Under the pieces are notes generated by a model. It was not told where the DNA came from and searched no databases. It was given only the letters and a program-made list of their open reading frames with translations. This document shows, piece by piece, positions 27,116-35,204 of a stretch of 64,000 nt of DNA. Each line of letters begins with the position of its first letter. The first letter of the stretch is position 1. Position numbers and translations under genes: made by a program. Location: the NCBI RefSeq assembly GCF_900102435.1, contig NZ_FNBU01000005.1:1-64000 (forward strand), given 5' to 3'. This stretch comes from Sporolituus thermophilus DSM 23256. Its GTDB lineage: Bacteria; Bacillota; Negativicutes; Sporomusales; Thermosinaceae.

Positions 27116-27145
27116 GTAATTATACAAAAAGTAATTATACAAAAA
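27116..27145. repeat. 15-bp tandem direct repeat in a divergent promoter region
   Basis: GTAATTATACAAAAA occurs at 27116-27130 and again at 27131-27145 without a gap. Each copy contains TATAAT on the minus strand, so the repeats overlap a likely ycsI promoter; they may be a regulator binding site for the divergent ycsI and DUF2848 units. Confidence 0.75.
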
Positions 27146-27264
27146 ATGTTGTAATACCTTCCGTTAAAGAAGGATTTTTAACCAATAAATGGAACATTTA
27201 TTATCGTGTAGATACATTTGTTCATGTTATAGCAAACTATTTTGTGTTATTGAGGAGGGGTTTA

Positions 27265-27966
27265 ATGAAAAATCTGCTTGAGTTGACAGTCGTTTATAAA
27301 AATGGTGGCTGCGACAAAGTAGGAATGGTAGTTGAGAACATCTATAACGGTGGGTATGCTGGCCGCAATCAGGAACACGTAAGGGAGCATATTGAAGAAT
27401 TGGCCAAGGTCGGTGTTCCCGCTCCGACTACTACGCCTACTCTTTATCCTTTAGCGAATTACAATTTAACAACGGCGGACCGAATTCAAGTGCAAAACAG
27501 CGAAACTTCCGGGGAAATCGAATATGTTTTGCTGTGGCAGGCCGGCAGGGCATATGTTACTGTTGGCAGTGACCATACTGACAGGGAGTTGGAAAATTTC
27601 AGTGTTGCCAAATCCAAACAGGCCTGTCCCAACATCATTGCCAAAGAAGTGTGGCTGTATGAGGATGTAAAGGATCACTGGGACCAAATCCAGTTAAAAT
27701 GCTGGGTGACAAAAGATGGCCAGCGGGTTCTTTATCAGGATGCCACGCTTGCCGCCCTCATGCGCTGGGAAGAATGGGAACCTATTTTTACAAAGCTGGG
27801 TATTACCAAACTGAACAACAGTGTCTTTTTCTCCGGGACGATTAATACGGTCGGCAAAGCGCTTATTTTTGCCGACAAATACGAACTGGAAATGATTGAC
27901 CCGGTATTGGGCCGTTCATTGCGACATGAGTATACTGTGCAAGTGCTGCCCGATGGAATTAAATAA
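27265..27966 (+). CDS. DUF2848 family protein
   Basis: A 233-residue protein of the DUF2848 family, distantly related to fumarylacetoacetate hydrolases; function unproven. Family signature segments are GRNQEHVREHIEELAKVGVP, ADRIQVQNSETSGEIEYVL and GSDHTDRELENFSVAKSKQ. ATG 27265 is preceded by GAGGAGGGG at 27252-27260; the longer frame from 27244 includes this site and is rejected. It begins the plus-strand operon with the NRAMP-like carrier and pxpBCA, so it may process a cyclic amide or acid related to 5-oxoproline. Confidence 0.82.
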   Translation: MKNLLELTVVYKNGGCDKVGMVVENIYNGGYAGRNQEHVREHIEELAKVGVPAPTTTPTLYPLANYNLTTADRIQVQNSETSGEIEYVLLWQAGRAYVTVGSDHTDRELENFSVAKSKQACPNIIAKEVWLYEDVKDHWDQIQLKCWVTKDGQRVLYQDATLAALMRWEEWEPIFTKLGITKLNNSVFFSGTINTVGKALIFADKYELEMIDPVLGRSLRHEYTVQVLPDGIK

Positions 27967-28011
27967 TGGTTTAGATAGCATGGAGGGCAATAAATTTTTA
28001 GGAGGTATATA

Positions 28012-29238
28012 ATGGCAGAACCGGTAATTACCAAATCTGGAACAACTTCTAAATCAAACTGGTCCGTATTGTTAGGGGCAGCTTTCATCATGGCTACTTC
28101 TGCTATCGGTCCGGGTTTTTTGACCCAAACCACGGTGTTTACGGAAAAATTTCGCGCGGACTTTGCCTTTGCCATTTTGGCGTCTATAATCATTGACATC
28201 GGCGCCCAGATGAACGTGTGGCGCGTTATTACAATGAGTCGGATGCGCGGCCAGGATGTGGCCAATAAAGTTTTTCCCGGTCTTGGTCACTTTATTGCAC
28301 TGCTAATTGTCATGGGTGGTCTGGCTTTTAACATCGGCAATATTGCCGGTTGCGGCATGGGCTTTAACGTTTTGTTTGGCGTTACAGAGCAAACGGGGGC
28401 GATAATATCCTGTGTAATAGCTCTGGCGATTTTTGCTTCGAAAGAAGCAGGTGCTGCCATGGACATGGTAGCCAAGGCTTTGGGCGCCGTCATGATTGTG
28501 CTTACGGCCTATGTTATGCTTATTTCTAATCCTCCGGTCGGGCAAGCGGTTGTTAAGTCTGTTTTCCCGTCCGACTACGGCAGCCTGCTGCTGCCGATGA
28601 TTACCCTTGTCGGCGGTACGGTAGGTGGCTACATTACCTTTGCCGGCGGCCACCGGTTGCTCGACGCGGGTATTGTTGGCCATGAAAATCTTAAGGAAGT
28701 TAATAAAAGCTCCGTAACCGGCATTTTAATCACTGGTGTGATGCGTGTAATCTTGTTCCTGGCGGTTCTTGGCGTCGTTTCGGCTGGCGCTACCCTGGCC
28801 AAAAACAATCCTCCCGCTTCGGTCTTCCAAATTGCTGCCGGTAATCTGGGCTATAAGTTTTTTGGGATCGTCCTTTGGTCGGCGGCAATTACCTCCGTTG
28901 TGGGCTGTGCTTACACGAGCGTCTCCTTCCTGCGGTCCACGTTTAAAGTAGTTGATAAGTATAACTCCTATTTCATAATGCTGTTTATTATTTTTTCTAC
29001 CCTTGTTTTTGTGATTGTCGGCAGACCGGTAACCGTGCTGGTCATTGTCGGTTCACTCAATGGCCTCATCCTGCCTATTACACTGGGATCCATGCTGCTC
29101 GCTGCTCGCAATAAGAAGATTGTAGGCGATTATGAACATCCGACCTGGCTCCTTGTGTTCGGAATTTTGGCCGCTTTAGTCTCGGCATATGCTGGTGTTA
29201 TGTCACTCCAGGGGATTGCGGCACTGTGGAGTAAATAA
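28012..29238 (+). CDS. ycsG: NRAMP-like transporter (YcsG family) lacking the metal-binding motif
   Basis: A 408-residue polytopic protein with about 11 membrane helices and the LeuT-like NRAMP fold. In metal-transporting NRAMPs TM1 has DPGN; here the aligned residues read G33-P-G-F36 (SAIGPGFLTQT), so the metal-coordinating Asp and Asn are missing, and the TM6 MPxH motif is not seen. B. subtilis ycsG occupies the same place in the ycsFGI-kip cluster. Transport of 5-oxoproline or a related compound rather than metal is a reasonable inference. A GGAGG site precedes the ATG. Confidence 0.82.
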   Translation: MAEPVITKSGTTSKSNWSVLLGAAFIMATSAIGPGFLTQTTVFTEKFRADFAFAILASIIIDIGAQMNVWRVITMSRMRGQDVANKVFPGLGHFIALLIVMGGLAFNIGNIAGCGMGFNVLFGVTEQTGAIISCVIALAIFASKEAGAAMDMVAKALGAVMIVLTAYVMLISNPPVGQAVVKSVFPSDYGSLLLPMITLVGGTVGGYITFAGGHRLLDAGIVGHENLKEVNKSSVTGILITGVMRVILFLAVLGVVSAGATLAKNNPPASVFQIAAGNLGYKFFGIVLWSAAITSVVGCAYTSVSFLRSTFKVVDKYNSYFIMLFIIFSTLVFVIVGRPVTVLVIVGSLNGLILPITLGSMLLAARNKKIVGDYEHPTWLLVFGILAALVSAYAGVMSLQGIAALWSK

Positions 29239-29244
29239 GAAATA

Positions 29245-29283
29245 CACGGAGGCGCCATGTAACCTGCATGGTGCCTCCGTGTG
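29245..29283 (+). other. Strong intercistronic hairpin without T tract
   Basis: CACGGAGGCGCCATG (29245-29259) pairs with CATGGTGCCTCCGTG (29267-29281) around a short loop, with one G-U. No T run follows, so it is more likely an mRNA processing/stability element between ycsG and pxpB than a terminator. Confidence 0.65.
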
Positions 29284-29309
29284 TGGATAGCAAATGCGAG
29301 GTGATACCT

Positions 29310-30056
29310 ATGGAAGGGGTAAGAATACTGCCAGCCGGGGAACAGGCTATAGTCGTTGAATTCGGCCAATCCATCGACCCCGACATTAACCGGCGGGTGC
29401 ATCAACTTGGCCGCCGGCTTACCGGCCTGAAACTGCCGGGCATTATCGAAGTCGTGCCTACTTACCGGTCGCTGTTAATCTACTTTGATCCGTTAACTAT
29501 TACGCGGCAAGCGGTAGCCGAGCAGGCAATGTCTTTGCTTGACCGTGAAGACACCGTAGGGGCTGGGGGCAGTAAGGCGCGCGTCATTCATATCCCGGTG
29601 TGTTATGGCGGCGAGTTTGGTCCTGACTTGGGGTTCGTGGCTAACCATAACGGTTTGACAGAAGCGGAAGTAATTGAGATTCATACTTCCGTGCCGTATC
29701 TTGTCTATATGCTGGGGTTCACGCCAGGGTTTCCTTATTTAGGCGGAATGTCGCAGCGGATTGCCACCCCCCGTTTGGAAAAGCCGCGGACCAAAATACC
29801 GGCCGGTTCGGTCGGTATTGCCGGGACACAGACAGGTTTTTACCCGATAGAAAGCCCCGGCGGGTGGCAATTAATCGGACGCACACCCGTAAAAGCATTT
29901 GATCCGCAAGCGGCCAATCCGTTCTTGTTTGCGGCCGGCGACTATCTTAAGTTCTACGCGATATCGCCCGAAGAATATCAAACTATTGCGCGGGATGTTG
30001 CGACCGGCAGATATACGCCGAAAATTGCCGAGATGGTGGTGAAAGGAGGGATTTAG
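29310..30056 (+). CDS. pxpB: 5-oxoprolinase subunit B (KipI/PxpB)
   Basis: A 248-residue protein of the KipI/PxpB family, part of the ATP-dependent 5-oxoprolinase PxpABC that opens 5-oxo-L-proline to glutamate. The N-terminal EGVRILPAGEQAIVVEFG and the cyclophilin-like core motif VYMLGFTPGFPYLGGM are clear, as is GSVGIAGTQTGFYPIESPGG. ATG 29310 follows GCGAGGTGA; the frame opens earlier within the hairpin. In Bacillus KipI also inhibits the sporulation kinase KinA. pxpC follows after 2 nt. Confidence 0.93.
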   Translation: MEGVRILPAGEQAIVVEFGQSIDPDINRRVHQLGRRLTGLKLPGIIEVVPTYRSLLIYFDPLTITRQAVAEQAMSLLDREDTVGAGGSKARVIHIPVCYGGEFGPDLGFVANHNGLTEAEVIEIHTSVPYLVYMLGFTPGFPYLGGMSQRIATPRLEKPRTKIPAGSVGIAGTQTGFYPIESPGGWQLIGRTPVKAFDPQAANPFLFAAGDYLKFYAISPEEYQTIARDVATGRYTPKIAEMVVKGGI

Positions 30057-30058
30057 CC

Positions 30059-31078
30059 ATGATTACCGTTCTTAATCCTGGGCTGTTTACGACCGTTCAA
30101 GACTACGGGCGATGGGGTTACCAAGCTTTTGGGATGCCGGTCGCCGGCGCCATGGACCGGTATGCATTCCAGATTGCCAATATTTTAGCCGGTAATGCCG
30201 TAAATGCCGCTGTGCTGGAAATGACCCTTCGTGGCGGCGCCTTTCGTTTTGAGCGCGACTGTCTGGTGGCGGTATGCGGCGCCGATATGCAGGGTAGGCT
30301 GGACGGGCAAAAAATCCGCAACTGGTCTTCCTTTTGGGTAACGGCAGGGAGCGAATTGGCCTTCGATTATGCCGTAAGTGGTTGCCGCGCTTATCTGGCT
30401 GTTCATGGCGGTATTGATGTGCCTGTTGTCTTGGGCAGCCGGTCGACGTACACGCGGGCCGGTGTCGGCGGTTTTCAAGGCCGGCAATTGCAGGCCGGAG
30501 ATCAACTGTCGGTTGGTCGTGAAAGCCGGCATCCTGCGGCGCCGCGGCATCTTCCCGAACAATTTGTTCCTCAATACGGCAATCACGTCCAACTGCGCGT
30601 TCTCTTGGGACCGCAGGACGACCTTTTCACCGCCAAAGGTATTGATACTCTGTTCACGGCCGTTTATACCATATCTTCTGAGGCCGACCGGATGGGATAC
30701 CGGTTAGAAGGCGAAAAAATTGAACACAGCGGCAAACCGGATATTGTTTCAGATGCGTTATGTCAGGGAGCTATTCAGGTGCCGGGGCATGGAATGCCCA
30801 TCGTCATGATGGCTGACCGTCAGACAACGGGAGGATATGCCAAGATCGGCACGGTCATTGGCCCGGATTTGACCAAGCTGGCGCAGGCCAAGCCCGGCGA
30901 TACGGTTTCCTTCGTCCGCTGCAATAATGAGGAAGCGGTTGCGGCTCTGCGTGCCGAACATCAGATTTATGCCCAAATCCAGGCGGCTTTGGCAGGCAAT
31001 CAGATTTTCCGGCCGACAAGAATGTTTAATGTCAAGGTGGGCGACCAGACCTATCGGGTAGAAATTACGGAGGTGTAG
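30059..31078 (+). CDS. pxpC: 5-oxoprolinase subunit C (KipA/PxpC)
   Basis: A 339-residue biotin-dependent-carboxyltransferase-like protein of the KipA/PxpC family. N-terminal signature TTVQDYGRWGYQAFGMPVAG and later LGPQDDLF, EADRMGYRLEG and MADRQTTGGYAKIG are typical. It forms the 5-oxoprolinase with PxpA and PxpB. It follows pxpB by 2 nt and precedes pxpA by 4 nt, indicating tight cotranslation. AAAGGAGGG precedes the ATG. Confidence 0.94.
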   Translation: MITVLNPGLFTTVQDYGRWGYQAFGMPVAGAMDRYAFQIANILAGNAVNAAVLEMTLRGGAFRFERDCLVAVCGADMQGRLDGQKIRNWSSFWVTAGSELAFDYAVSGCRAYLAVHGGIDVPVVLGSRSTYTRAGVGGFQGRQLQAGDQLSVGRESRHPAAPRHLPEQFVPQYGNHVQLRVLLGPQDDLFTAKGIDTLFTAVYTISSEADRMGYRLEGEKIEHSGKPDIVSDALCQGAIQVPGHGMPIVMMADRQTTGGYAKIGTVIGPDLTKLAQAKPGDTVSFVRCNNEEAVAALRAEHQIYAQIQAALAGNQIFRPTRMFNVKVGDQTYRVEITEV

Positions 31079-31082
31079 CAAT

Positions 31083-31844
31083 ATGATGACAATTGACTTG
31101 AACTGTGATATGGGGGAAAGCTTTGGCGTTTATAAATTGGGATATGATGAAGAAGCAATGCCCTATGTGACATCAATTAACGTAGCTTGCGGCTTTCACG
31201 CATCGGATCCTGGGAATATGCTTAAGACGGTGCGACTGGCGAAGAAATATGATGTAGCGGTCGGGGCTCATCCTTCCTTTCCGGACTTGGTAGGCTTCGG
31301 GCGCCGGGTTATGGCTGCTTCCCTCGAAGAGATCAAAGCCGATGTTATGTATCAAATTGGCGCCTTGTGGGCGTTCTGTAAAGCTGAAGGTGTTAAACTG
31401 CAACATGTTAAACCGCATGGTGCGCTGTATAACGTTGCGGAAAAAGATATGGCCACGGCAGTCGCAATTGCGGAATCCATTAAGGCCGTCGATCCCGAGC
31501 TTTATATGGTTTGTTTGGGCAATTCCGCTATGACAGAGGCGGCCAAAAAAGTAGGCGTCAAGTATGTCGAGGAAGCCTTCGCTGACCGGGCGTATACGAG
31601 TCAGGGCACCCTAGTGCCGCGCAGGCAAGCGGGTGCCGTCATTCACGATGTCAATGCCGTCGCCGACAGAGTGTTGTCGATGGTGAAAAACAAGACGGTT
31701 ACTGCCATCGACGGTACTGTTGTATCAATTGCGGCGCAAACGATTTGCGTTCACGGCGATACGCCGGGCGCGGTTGAAATGATAAAAGCGATTCGGGCAA
31801 AACTGGAACAAGAAAACATAATATTGAAAGCCTTTGGTCGATAA
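31083..31844 (+). CDS. pxpA: 5-oxoprolinase subunit A (LamB/YcsF, PxpA)
   Basis: A 253-residue LamB/YcsF family protein with a deformed TIM barrel, the third 5-oxoprolinase subunit. It begins with the family signature TIDLNCDMGESFG and contains INVACGFHASDPG, GAHPSFPDLVGFGRR, VKPHGALYN and EAFADRAYTSQGTLVPR. Two consecutive ATG codons allow a start at 31083 or 31086. Last gene of the operon, before a strong bidirectional terminator. Confidence 0.95.
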   Translation: MMTIDLNCDMGESFGVYKLGYDEEAMPYVTSINVACGFHASDPGNMLKTVRLAKKYDVAVGAHPSFPDLVGFGRRVMAASLEEIKADVMYQIGALWAFCKAEGVKLQHVKPHGALYNVAEKDMATAVAIAESIKAVDPELYMVCLGNSAMTEAAKKVGVKYVEEAFADRAYTSQGTLVPRRQAGAVIHDVNAVADRVLSMVKNKTVTAIDGTVVSIAAQTICVHGDTPGAVEMIKAIRAKLEQENIILKAFGR

Positions 31845-31882
31845 AAAATACTAGACCGCGAATAAGCGGTCTAGTATTTTTT
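31843..31882. terminator. Bidirectional terminator after pxpA
   Basis: 17-bp stem from AAAAAATACTAGACCGC (31843) to GCGGTCTAGTATTTTTT (31882). It serves pxpA (+) and the SASP gene (-), starting inside the pxpA stop codon. Confidence 0.93.
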
Positions 31883-31885
31883 ATG

Positions 31886-32251
31886 TCATTCGTCGTTATT
31901 GTCAAGCACTGCTTTTTTATCCACAGCTTCGTCCGCCACAGGCGCCATTTGGGCCTCGGCCATAGAGATTAATTTTTTTACCATATTGCCGCCAATCTTT
32001 CCTCCCATATGGCCGCCGATTTTACCTACTTCTTTGGTGGTCATGTTTTCCCAGCCAACCTGCTCTATCTTTTCTTTTAGGCCTAGTTCTTCGGCTACTT
32101 CGTATTTTTTTTGATCTAGTACGCTATCATAGTTTTCCGCGGTTACTTGTTGTTCCATTTCACGGCCAAGCGTTTCGTCGGCCACTCTAATTTTCAGTTT
32201 TTCCAGGGCGTTCTTGGCTTTTGGTTCCAGAATCTCATGATCGTTTGCCAT
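31886..32251 (-). CDS. Alpha/beta-type small acid-soluble spore protein, extended form
   Basis: A 121-residue protein containing the SASP core: EVAEELGLKEKIEQVGWENM with the GPR protease cleavage context (YEVAEEL), then TTKEVGKIGGHMGGKIGGNM. Such proteins coat and protect spore DNA and are degraded at germination. It is about twice as long as ordinary alpha/beta SASP (60-75 aa): a helical N-terminal extension (NALEKLKIRVADE) and an Ala/Asp-rich tail are added. ATG 32251 has CAGGAG 9 nt upstream; ATG 32257 is only 3 nt from it. Confidence 0.85.
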   Translation of the reverse strand: MANDHEILEPKAKNALEKLKIRVADETLGREMEQQVTAENYDSVLDQKKYEVAEELGLKEKIEQVGWENMTTKEVGKIGGHMGGKIGGNMVKKLISMAEAQMAPVADEAVDKKAVLDNNDE

Positions 32252-32384
32252 GGCCATCCACTCCTGTGTTGTTGTTTAAAACTAGTTTTTGCATTTTAGA
32301 AAAAAATAGACTGGAAAATTTCGAAAGCACCGACGCTATATTGGCGCATATAATAATAAGCAACATTATTGAGGAGGGAGAACA

Positions 32385-33068
32385 ATGAGGTTCTCCGTGC
32401 GGAAAAAATCCTCTGTGCCTTTATTCGCTATTATGGGCTTGCTGTTGTTCAGCTTGGTAGCCTATGTATTTTGGCGGGTTGAAGTGCATTTGAAACCAAC
32501 ATTGATGGCGATCGCGGAAGCAAGGGCTACTGCTATTGCAACACAAACTATTAATAATGTTATCAACGATAAAGTAAGTCGCACCATTGAGCCTCAGACG
32601 CTCGTAACAGTTCGTTTTGACAGTAAAGGGCGCGTTGTCTTGATCCAGCCCAATGCAATGGAATTTAATAAACTGGCCGCTGATACTACCATTAAAGTAC
32701 AAGATGCTTTACACACTATTACGGAAGAAAAAATCTATATTCCCATTGGCCAGGTTTTAGGTAGTCAAATTTTGGCAAGCTGGGGGCCTAAAATTCTTGT
32801 TACAATTATCCCTATGGGCACAGTTCAGGTAAAAGTTGTCGACAAGTTTGAACAAGCTGGCATAAATCAGACGCGCCATATGGTTTACCTCATGGCTACT
32901 ACCCAAATTCGCATTGTTGTTCCTTTGGTCAGCAAAAGTATCAGTGTTCATACGCAGGTGCCGGTTGCTGAATATGTCGTAGTTGGCGAGGTTCCTAATA
33001 CTTATGTCCAATTTCCTTTTCCATTGCCTAATGATGCACAAGGCGGAAACGGCAATGGCCATAATTGA
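32385..33068 (+). CDS. yunB: Sporulation protein YunB
   Basis: A 227-residue protein with a basic N-terminus, one membrane anchor (about 12-30, LFAIMGLLLFSLVAYVFW) and an extracytoplasmic domain. The YunB family pattern is visible: EARATAIATQTINNVINDKV, FDSKGRVVLIQPNAMEFN, IPIGQVLGSQILASWGPKI and PLVSKSISVHTQVPVAEYVVVG. YunB is made in the mother cell under sigma-E in Bacillus and is needed for efficient sporulation; mechanism unknown. GAGGAGGGAG precedes the ATG. Monocistronic, followed by two hairpins. Confidence 0.9.
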   Translation: MRFSVRKKSSVPLFAIMGLLLFSLVAYVFWRVEVHLKPTLMAIAEARATAIATQTINNVINDKVSRTIEPQTLVTVRFDSKGRVVLIQPNAMEFNKLAADTTIKVQDALHTITEEKIYIPIGQVLGSQILASWGPKILVTIIPMGTVQVKVVDKFEQAGINQTRHMVYLMATTQIRIVVPLVSKSISVHTQVPVAEYVVVGEVPNTYVQFPFPLPNDAQGGNGNGHN

Positions 33069-33100
33069 TACAGGTTTGTCATTTATTAGGCAGTAAAACT

Positions 33101-33146
33101 GTTGGGCGCATCTGGCCCGACAGCCGATGTGCCAGGCTGATTTTTT
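33101..33146 (+). terminator. Terminator region after yunB
   Basis: GTTGGGC / GGCCCGAC (33101-33121) and CAGCC / GGCTG (33121-33139) followed by ATTTTTT. The second hairpin has the T run; they share one base and may compete. Confidence 0.6.
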
Positions 33147-33203
33147 GGGGTAATGGAAAATGGTATGGCGGTAGGAATAAATGCACCGCAGGGGAGAGCG
33201 GTT

Positions 33204-33229
33204 TTTAAAATTTGAAGCTTTAAAATTTG
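33204..33229. repeat. AT-rich direct repeat upstream of the HerA-like gene
   Basis: TTTAAAATTTG at 33204-33214 and 33219-33229, 15-bp period, about 80 nt before the gene. Could be an operator or UP element. Confidence 0.4.
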
Positions 33230-33307
33230 GCAAGTGAAACAGGTTATTTTTAATTACAATTTGCAGAGAATAAGATTAGGTCGATTCTTATGAAAGGGGG
33301 CAGCGCA

Positions 33308-34831
33308 TTGTCAACGTATAAAGGCAGGTTGACCTATGCAAAAGGTACTTATGTGGAATTTGTAGTTGCTCCTAATCAGGATGTTGACTTTGGCGATATT
33401 TTAGTGGTGCAAGGCAAAAACAGTGACCGTTTTTACATTCGCGCCTATGACTTCAAGGTGAAGTCCCGTTGGTCAGGGTTAAATGGCGTTGGCTATTTAA
33501 TGAGCAAGTTGGATGAGAATGGACAGGTTGAAAACCAAGAAGAGCTGGATTTTTATCTAGGCGGCAATCATACGGTTAAAATTGGCATGGCGGAACAACT
33601 TTGTTACGTGGATTCCCAAGGCAATCTTCATAATCCGAAAACTTGTCCGGACTTTTTTTGCGAAGTCCGTGGGCTTAGCTCGGACGACGCGGCACTGTTG
33701 TCAGAAATGAAAGGCGATTTGGAATTAGGCTTTTTAAAGAGTGGCCGAGGCGTGTTAGACCTCCCGGTTGGCATCTATGGATCTAAAGCGATTACAGAAC
33801 ATATCGGTATTTTTGGAACGACGGGCTCCGGTAAGAGCAATCTTGTAAAAGTATTAGCCAGTTCGGTGATCAATAATGGCAACTATGGCATGCTGATTTT
33901 TGATGTTCATAATGAATATTTTCGAGATTTGAGTCAGCACCCTAAGGCGGCTGACCGGTTGGCTGTCTATAATACTTGTCCTTATGATAGTCATACGCGC
34001 AAACTAGCCGTAAATGCCCAGGAAATTGACCCTGGAGATATTACAGCCTGTGCCACCTTTACCGAACCTCAGCTTGACGCCATATATAAACTACATTCCG
34101 TTTGGCAGGAGAATTGGATACAGTATCTTCTTCAATACGATGTAGCGGACATTATTGATGAGCTAGCGGGATGTACCGGGCAAAAATTTCAGTCCCGCAC
34201 AATCAGCAAGATAAAGAGTATTTGTTGGAACTTGCAACAGGAATTGAATATCCAGGAATATCAGCAATCGACAATTAACCAGCTGCTAGGGGAACTTGAG
34301 CAAGGAAAGGTTGTACTTATAGAGCTTAAAAATATATCGCCTGTGGGCGAACAGGCGCTGTCTACCCTATTGTCCAAAAAACTGCTTCAGAATTATGCTT
34401 CAAAACAGGATAACCTAAGAGCCGGCTTAAAACCTATTATGATCGTGTTGGAAGAAGCCCATCGTTTCCTGGGGAAGAAGGAACACACGAGTAATAACGT
34501 TTTTGCCAGGCTAGTTAGCGAGGCCCGAAAATTTAACCTGGGCCTATGCGTTGTCGATCAGCAGCCCCGCCTTTTGGCCGACAAGGTGCTCTCTCAGCTA
34601 AATACGCTATTTATATTGGGTTTGGCGTCAAAAGCCGATCGGAGCAAACTAGAATCAATGTGCCGTAAAGATATTTTACAACAGCGTAATGAAATCAAAA
34701 ATCTCGATTGTGGAGAAATGATTTTAGCAACTAACTATATGCGATTTGCAGCGCCGGTCAAAGTGCACAAGTTTGAGGACTTTCTGGCGCGTTGCCGATC
34801 AGGTCACACCCTCGTTGCCCCCAATAGCTAA
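33308..34831 (+). CDS. HerA-like/DUF87 hexameric ATPase
   Basis: A 507-residue FtsK-HerA superfamily ATPase. An N-terminal beta-rich HAS-barrel-like domain (about 1-125) precedes the RecA-type core with Walker A GTTGSGKS (170-177) and Walker B IMIVLEEAH (Glu382-Glu383); a conserved FDVHNEY follows strand 2 and DQQPRLLADKVLSQ lies near the C-terminus. HerA enzymes translocate DNA and normally pair with NurA nuclease; no NurA, MRE11 or SIR2 gene is nearby. TTG 33308 has AAAGGGGG 7 nt upstream; ATG 33290 overlaps that site. It sits alone between yunB and yqfC. Confidence 0.85.
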   Translation: MSTYKGRLTYAKGTYVEFVVAPNQDVDFGDILVVQGKNSDRFYIRAYDFKVKSRWSGLNGVGYLMSKLDENGQVENQEELDFYLGGNHTVKIGMAEQLCYVDSQGNLHNPKTCPDFFCEVRGLSSDDAALLSEMKGDLELGFLKSGRGVLDLPVGIYGSKAITEHIGIFGTTGSGKSNLVKVLASSVINNGNYGMLIFDVHNEYFRDLSQHPKAADRLAVYNTCPYDSHTRKLAVNAQEIDPGDITACATFTEPQLDAIYKLHSVWQENWIQYLLQYDVADIIDELAGCTGQKFQSRTISKIKSICWNLQQELNIQEYQQSTINQLLGELEQGKVVLIELKNISPVGEQALSTLLSKKLLQNYASKQDNLRAGLKPIMIVLEEAHRFLGKKEHTSNNVFARLVSEARKFNLGLCVVDQQPRLLADKVLSQLNTLFILGLASKADRSKLESMCRKDILQQRNEIKNLDCGEMILATNYMRFAAPVKVHKFEDFLARCRSGHTLVAPNS

Positions 34832-34841
34832 CCCCCTTGCT

Positions 34842-34868
34842 GCGTAGGACAAAGATCCTACGCTTTTT
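34842..34868 (+). terminator. Terminator after the HerA-like gene
   Basis: 8-bp stem GCGTAGGA (34842-34849) / TCCTACGC (34856-34863) followed by TTTTT. Confidence 0.85.
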
Positions 34869-34897
34869 CATGTCATGGTCTAAACCTATAGTTTATG

Positions 34898-34905
34898 CAT
34901 ACATT
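34898..34905 (+). promoter_or_regulatory. Sigma-E-type -10 element of the yqfCD operon
   Basis: CATACATT matches the sigma-E -10 consensus CATACAnT exactly; yqfC-yqfD are sigma-E genes in Bacillus. The -35 (about 34877-34883) is a poor match. Confidence 0.5.
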
Positions 34906-34928
34906 TTTGGTATAAGGGGGGAGTGTGC

Positions 34929-35204
34929 ATGCGCCGCAAAAAAGGAAGCTTACAGACATTGGCAAGATTACTGGAAATACCGCAGGATATTGTCCTTGAT
35001 TTGCCGCGGATTACCATGTTGGGCAATAAACAACTGCTGATTGAAAATCACAAAGGCATTATAGAATACACTCCTACTACCGTCCGGGTGAAGCTGAACC
35101 AGGGGGAACTAATTGTGAACGGTACCAATCTTACTTTGGGCAACCTGCAGGCAGAGCAGATTTTGGTAGAAGGCACGGTAGGGGTGGTCAAGTATGACTT
35201 ATAA
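34929..35204 (+). CDS. yqfC: Sporulation protein YqfC
   Basis: A 91-residue YqfC family protein: basic N-terminus, LEIPQDIVLDLPRITMLGNK, NHKGIIEYTPTTVRV and a C-terminal beta-rich part (VNGTNLTLGNLQAEQILVEG). It is conserved in endospore formers and expressed in the mother cell; molecular role unknown. ATG 34929 has AAGGGGGG about 7 nt upstream; a GTG at 34923 is inferior. The stop overlaps yqfD by 11 nt, so the two are coupled. Confidence 0.92.
   Translation: MRRKKGSLQTLARLLEIPQDIVLDLPRITMLGNKQLLIENHKGIIEYTPTTVRVKLNQGELIVNGTNLTLGNLQAEQILVEGTVGVVKYDL

Noticed and set aside
27116-27145. Start of a CRISPR array
   Set aside because: Only two contiguous 15-bp copies with no spacers; no cas genes in the window. 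No CRISPR array was seen anywhere in the 64 kb.
27735-28265. 176-aa minus-strand ORF across the DUF2848 and ycsG genes
   Set aside because: It spans two well supported genes in antisense and has no family resemblance.
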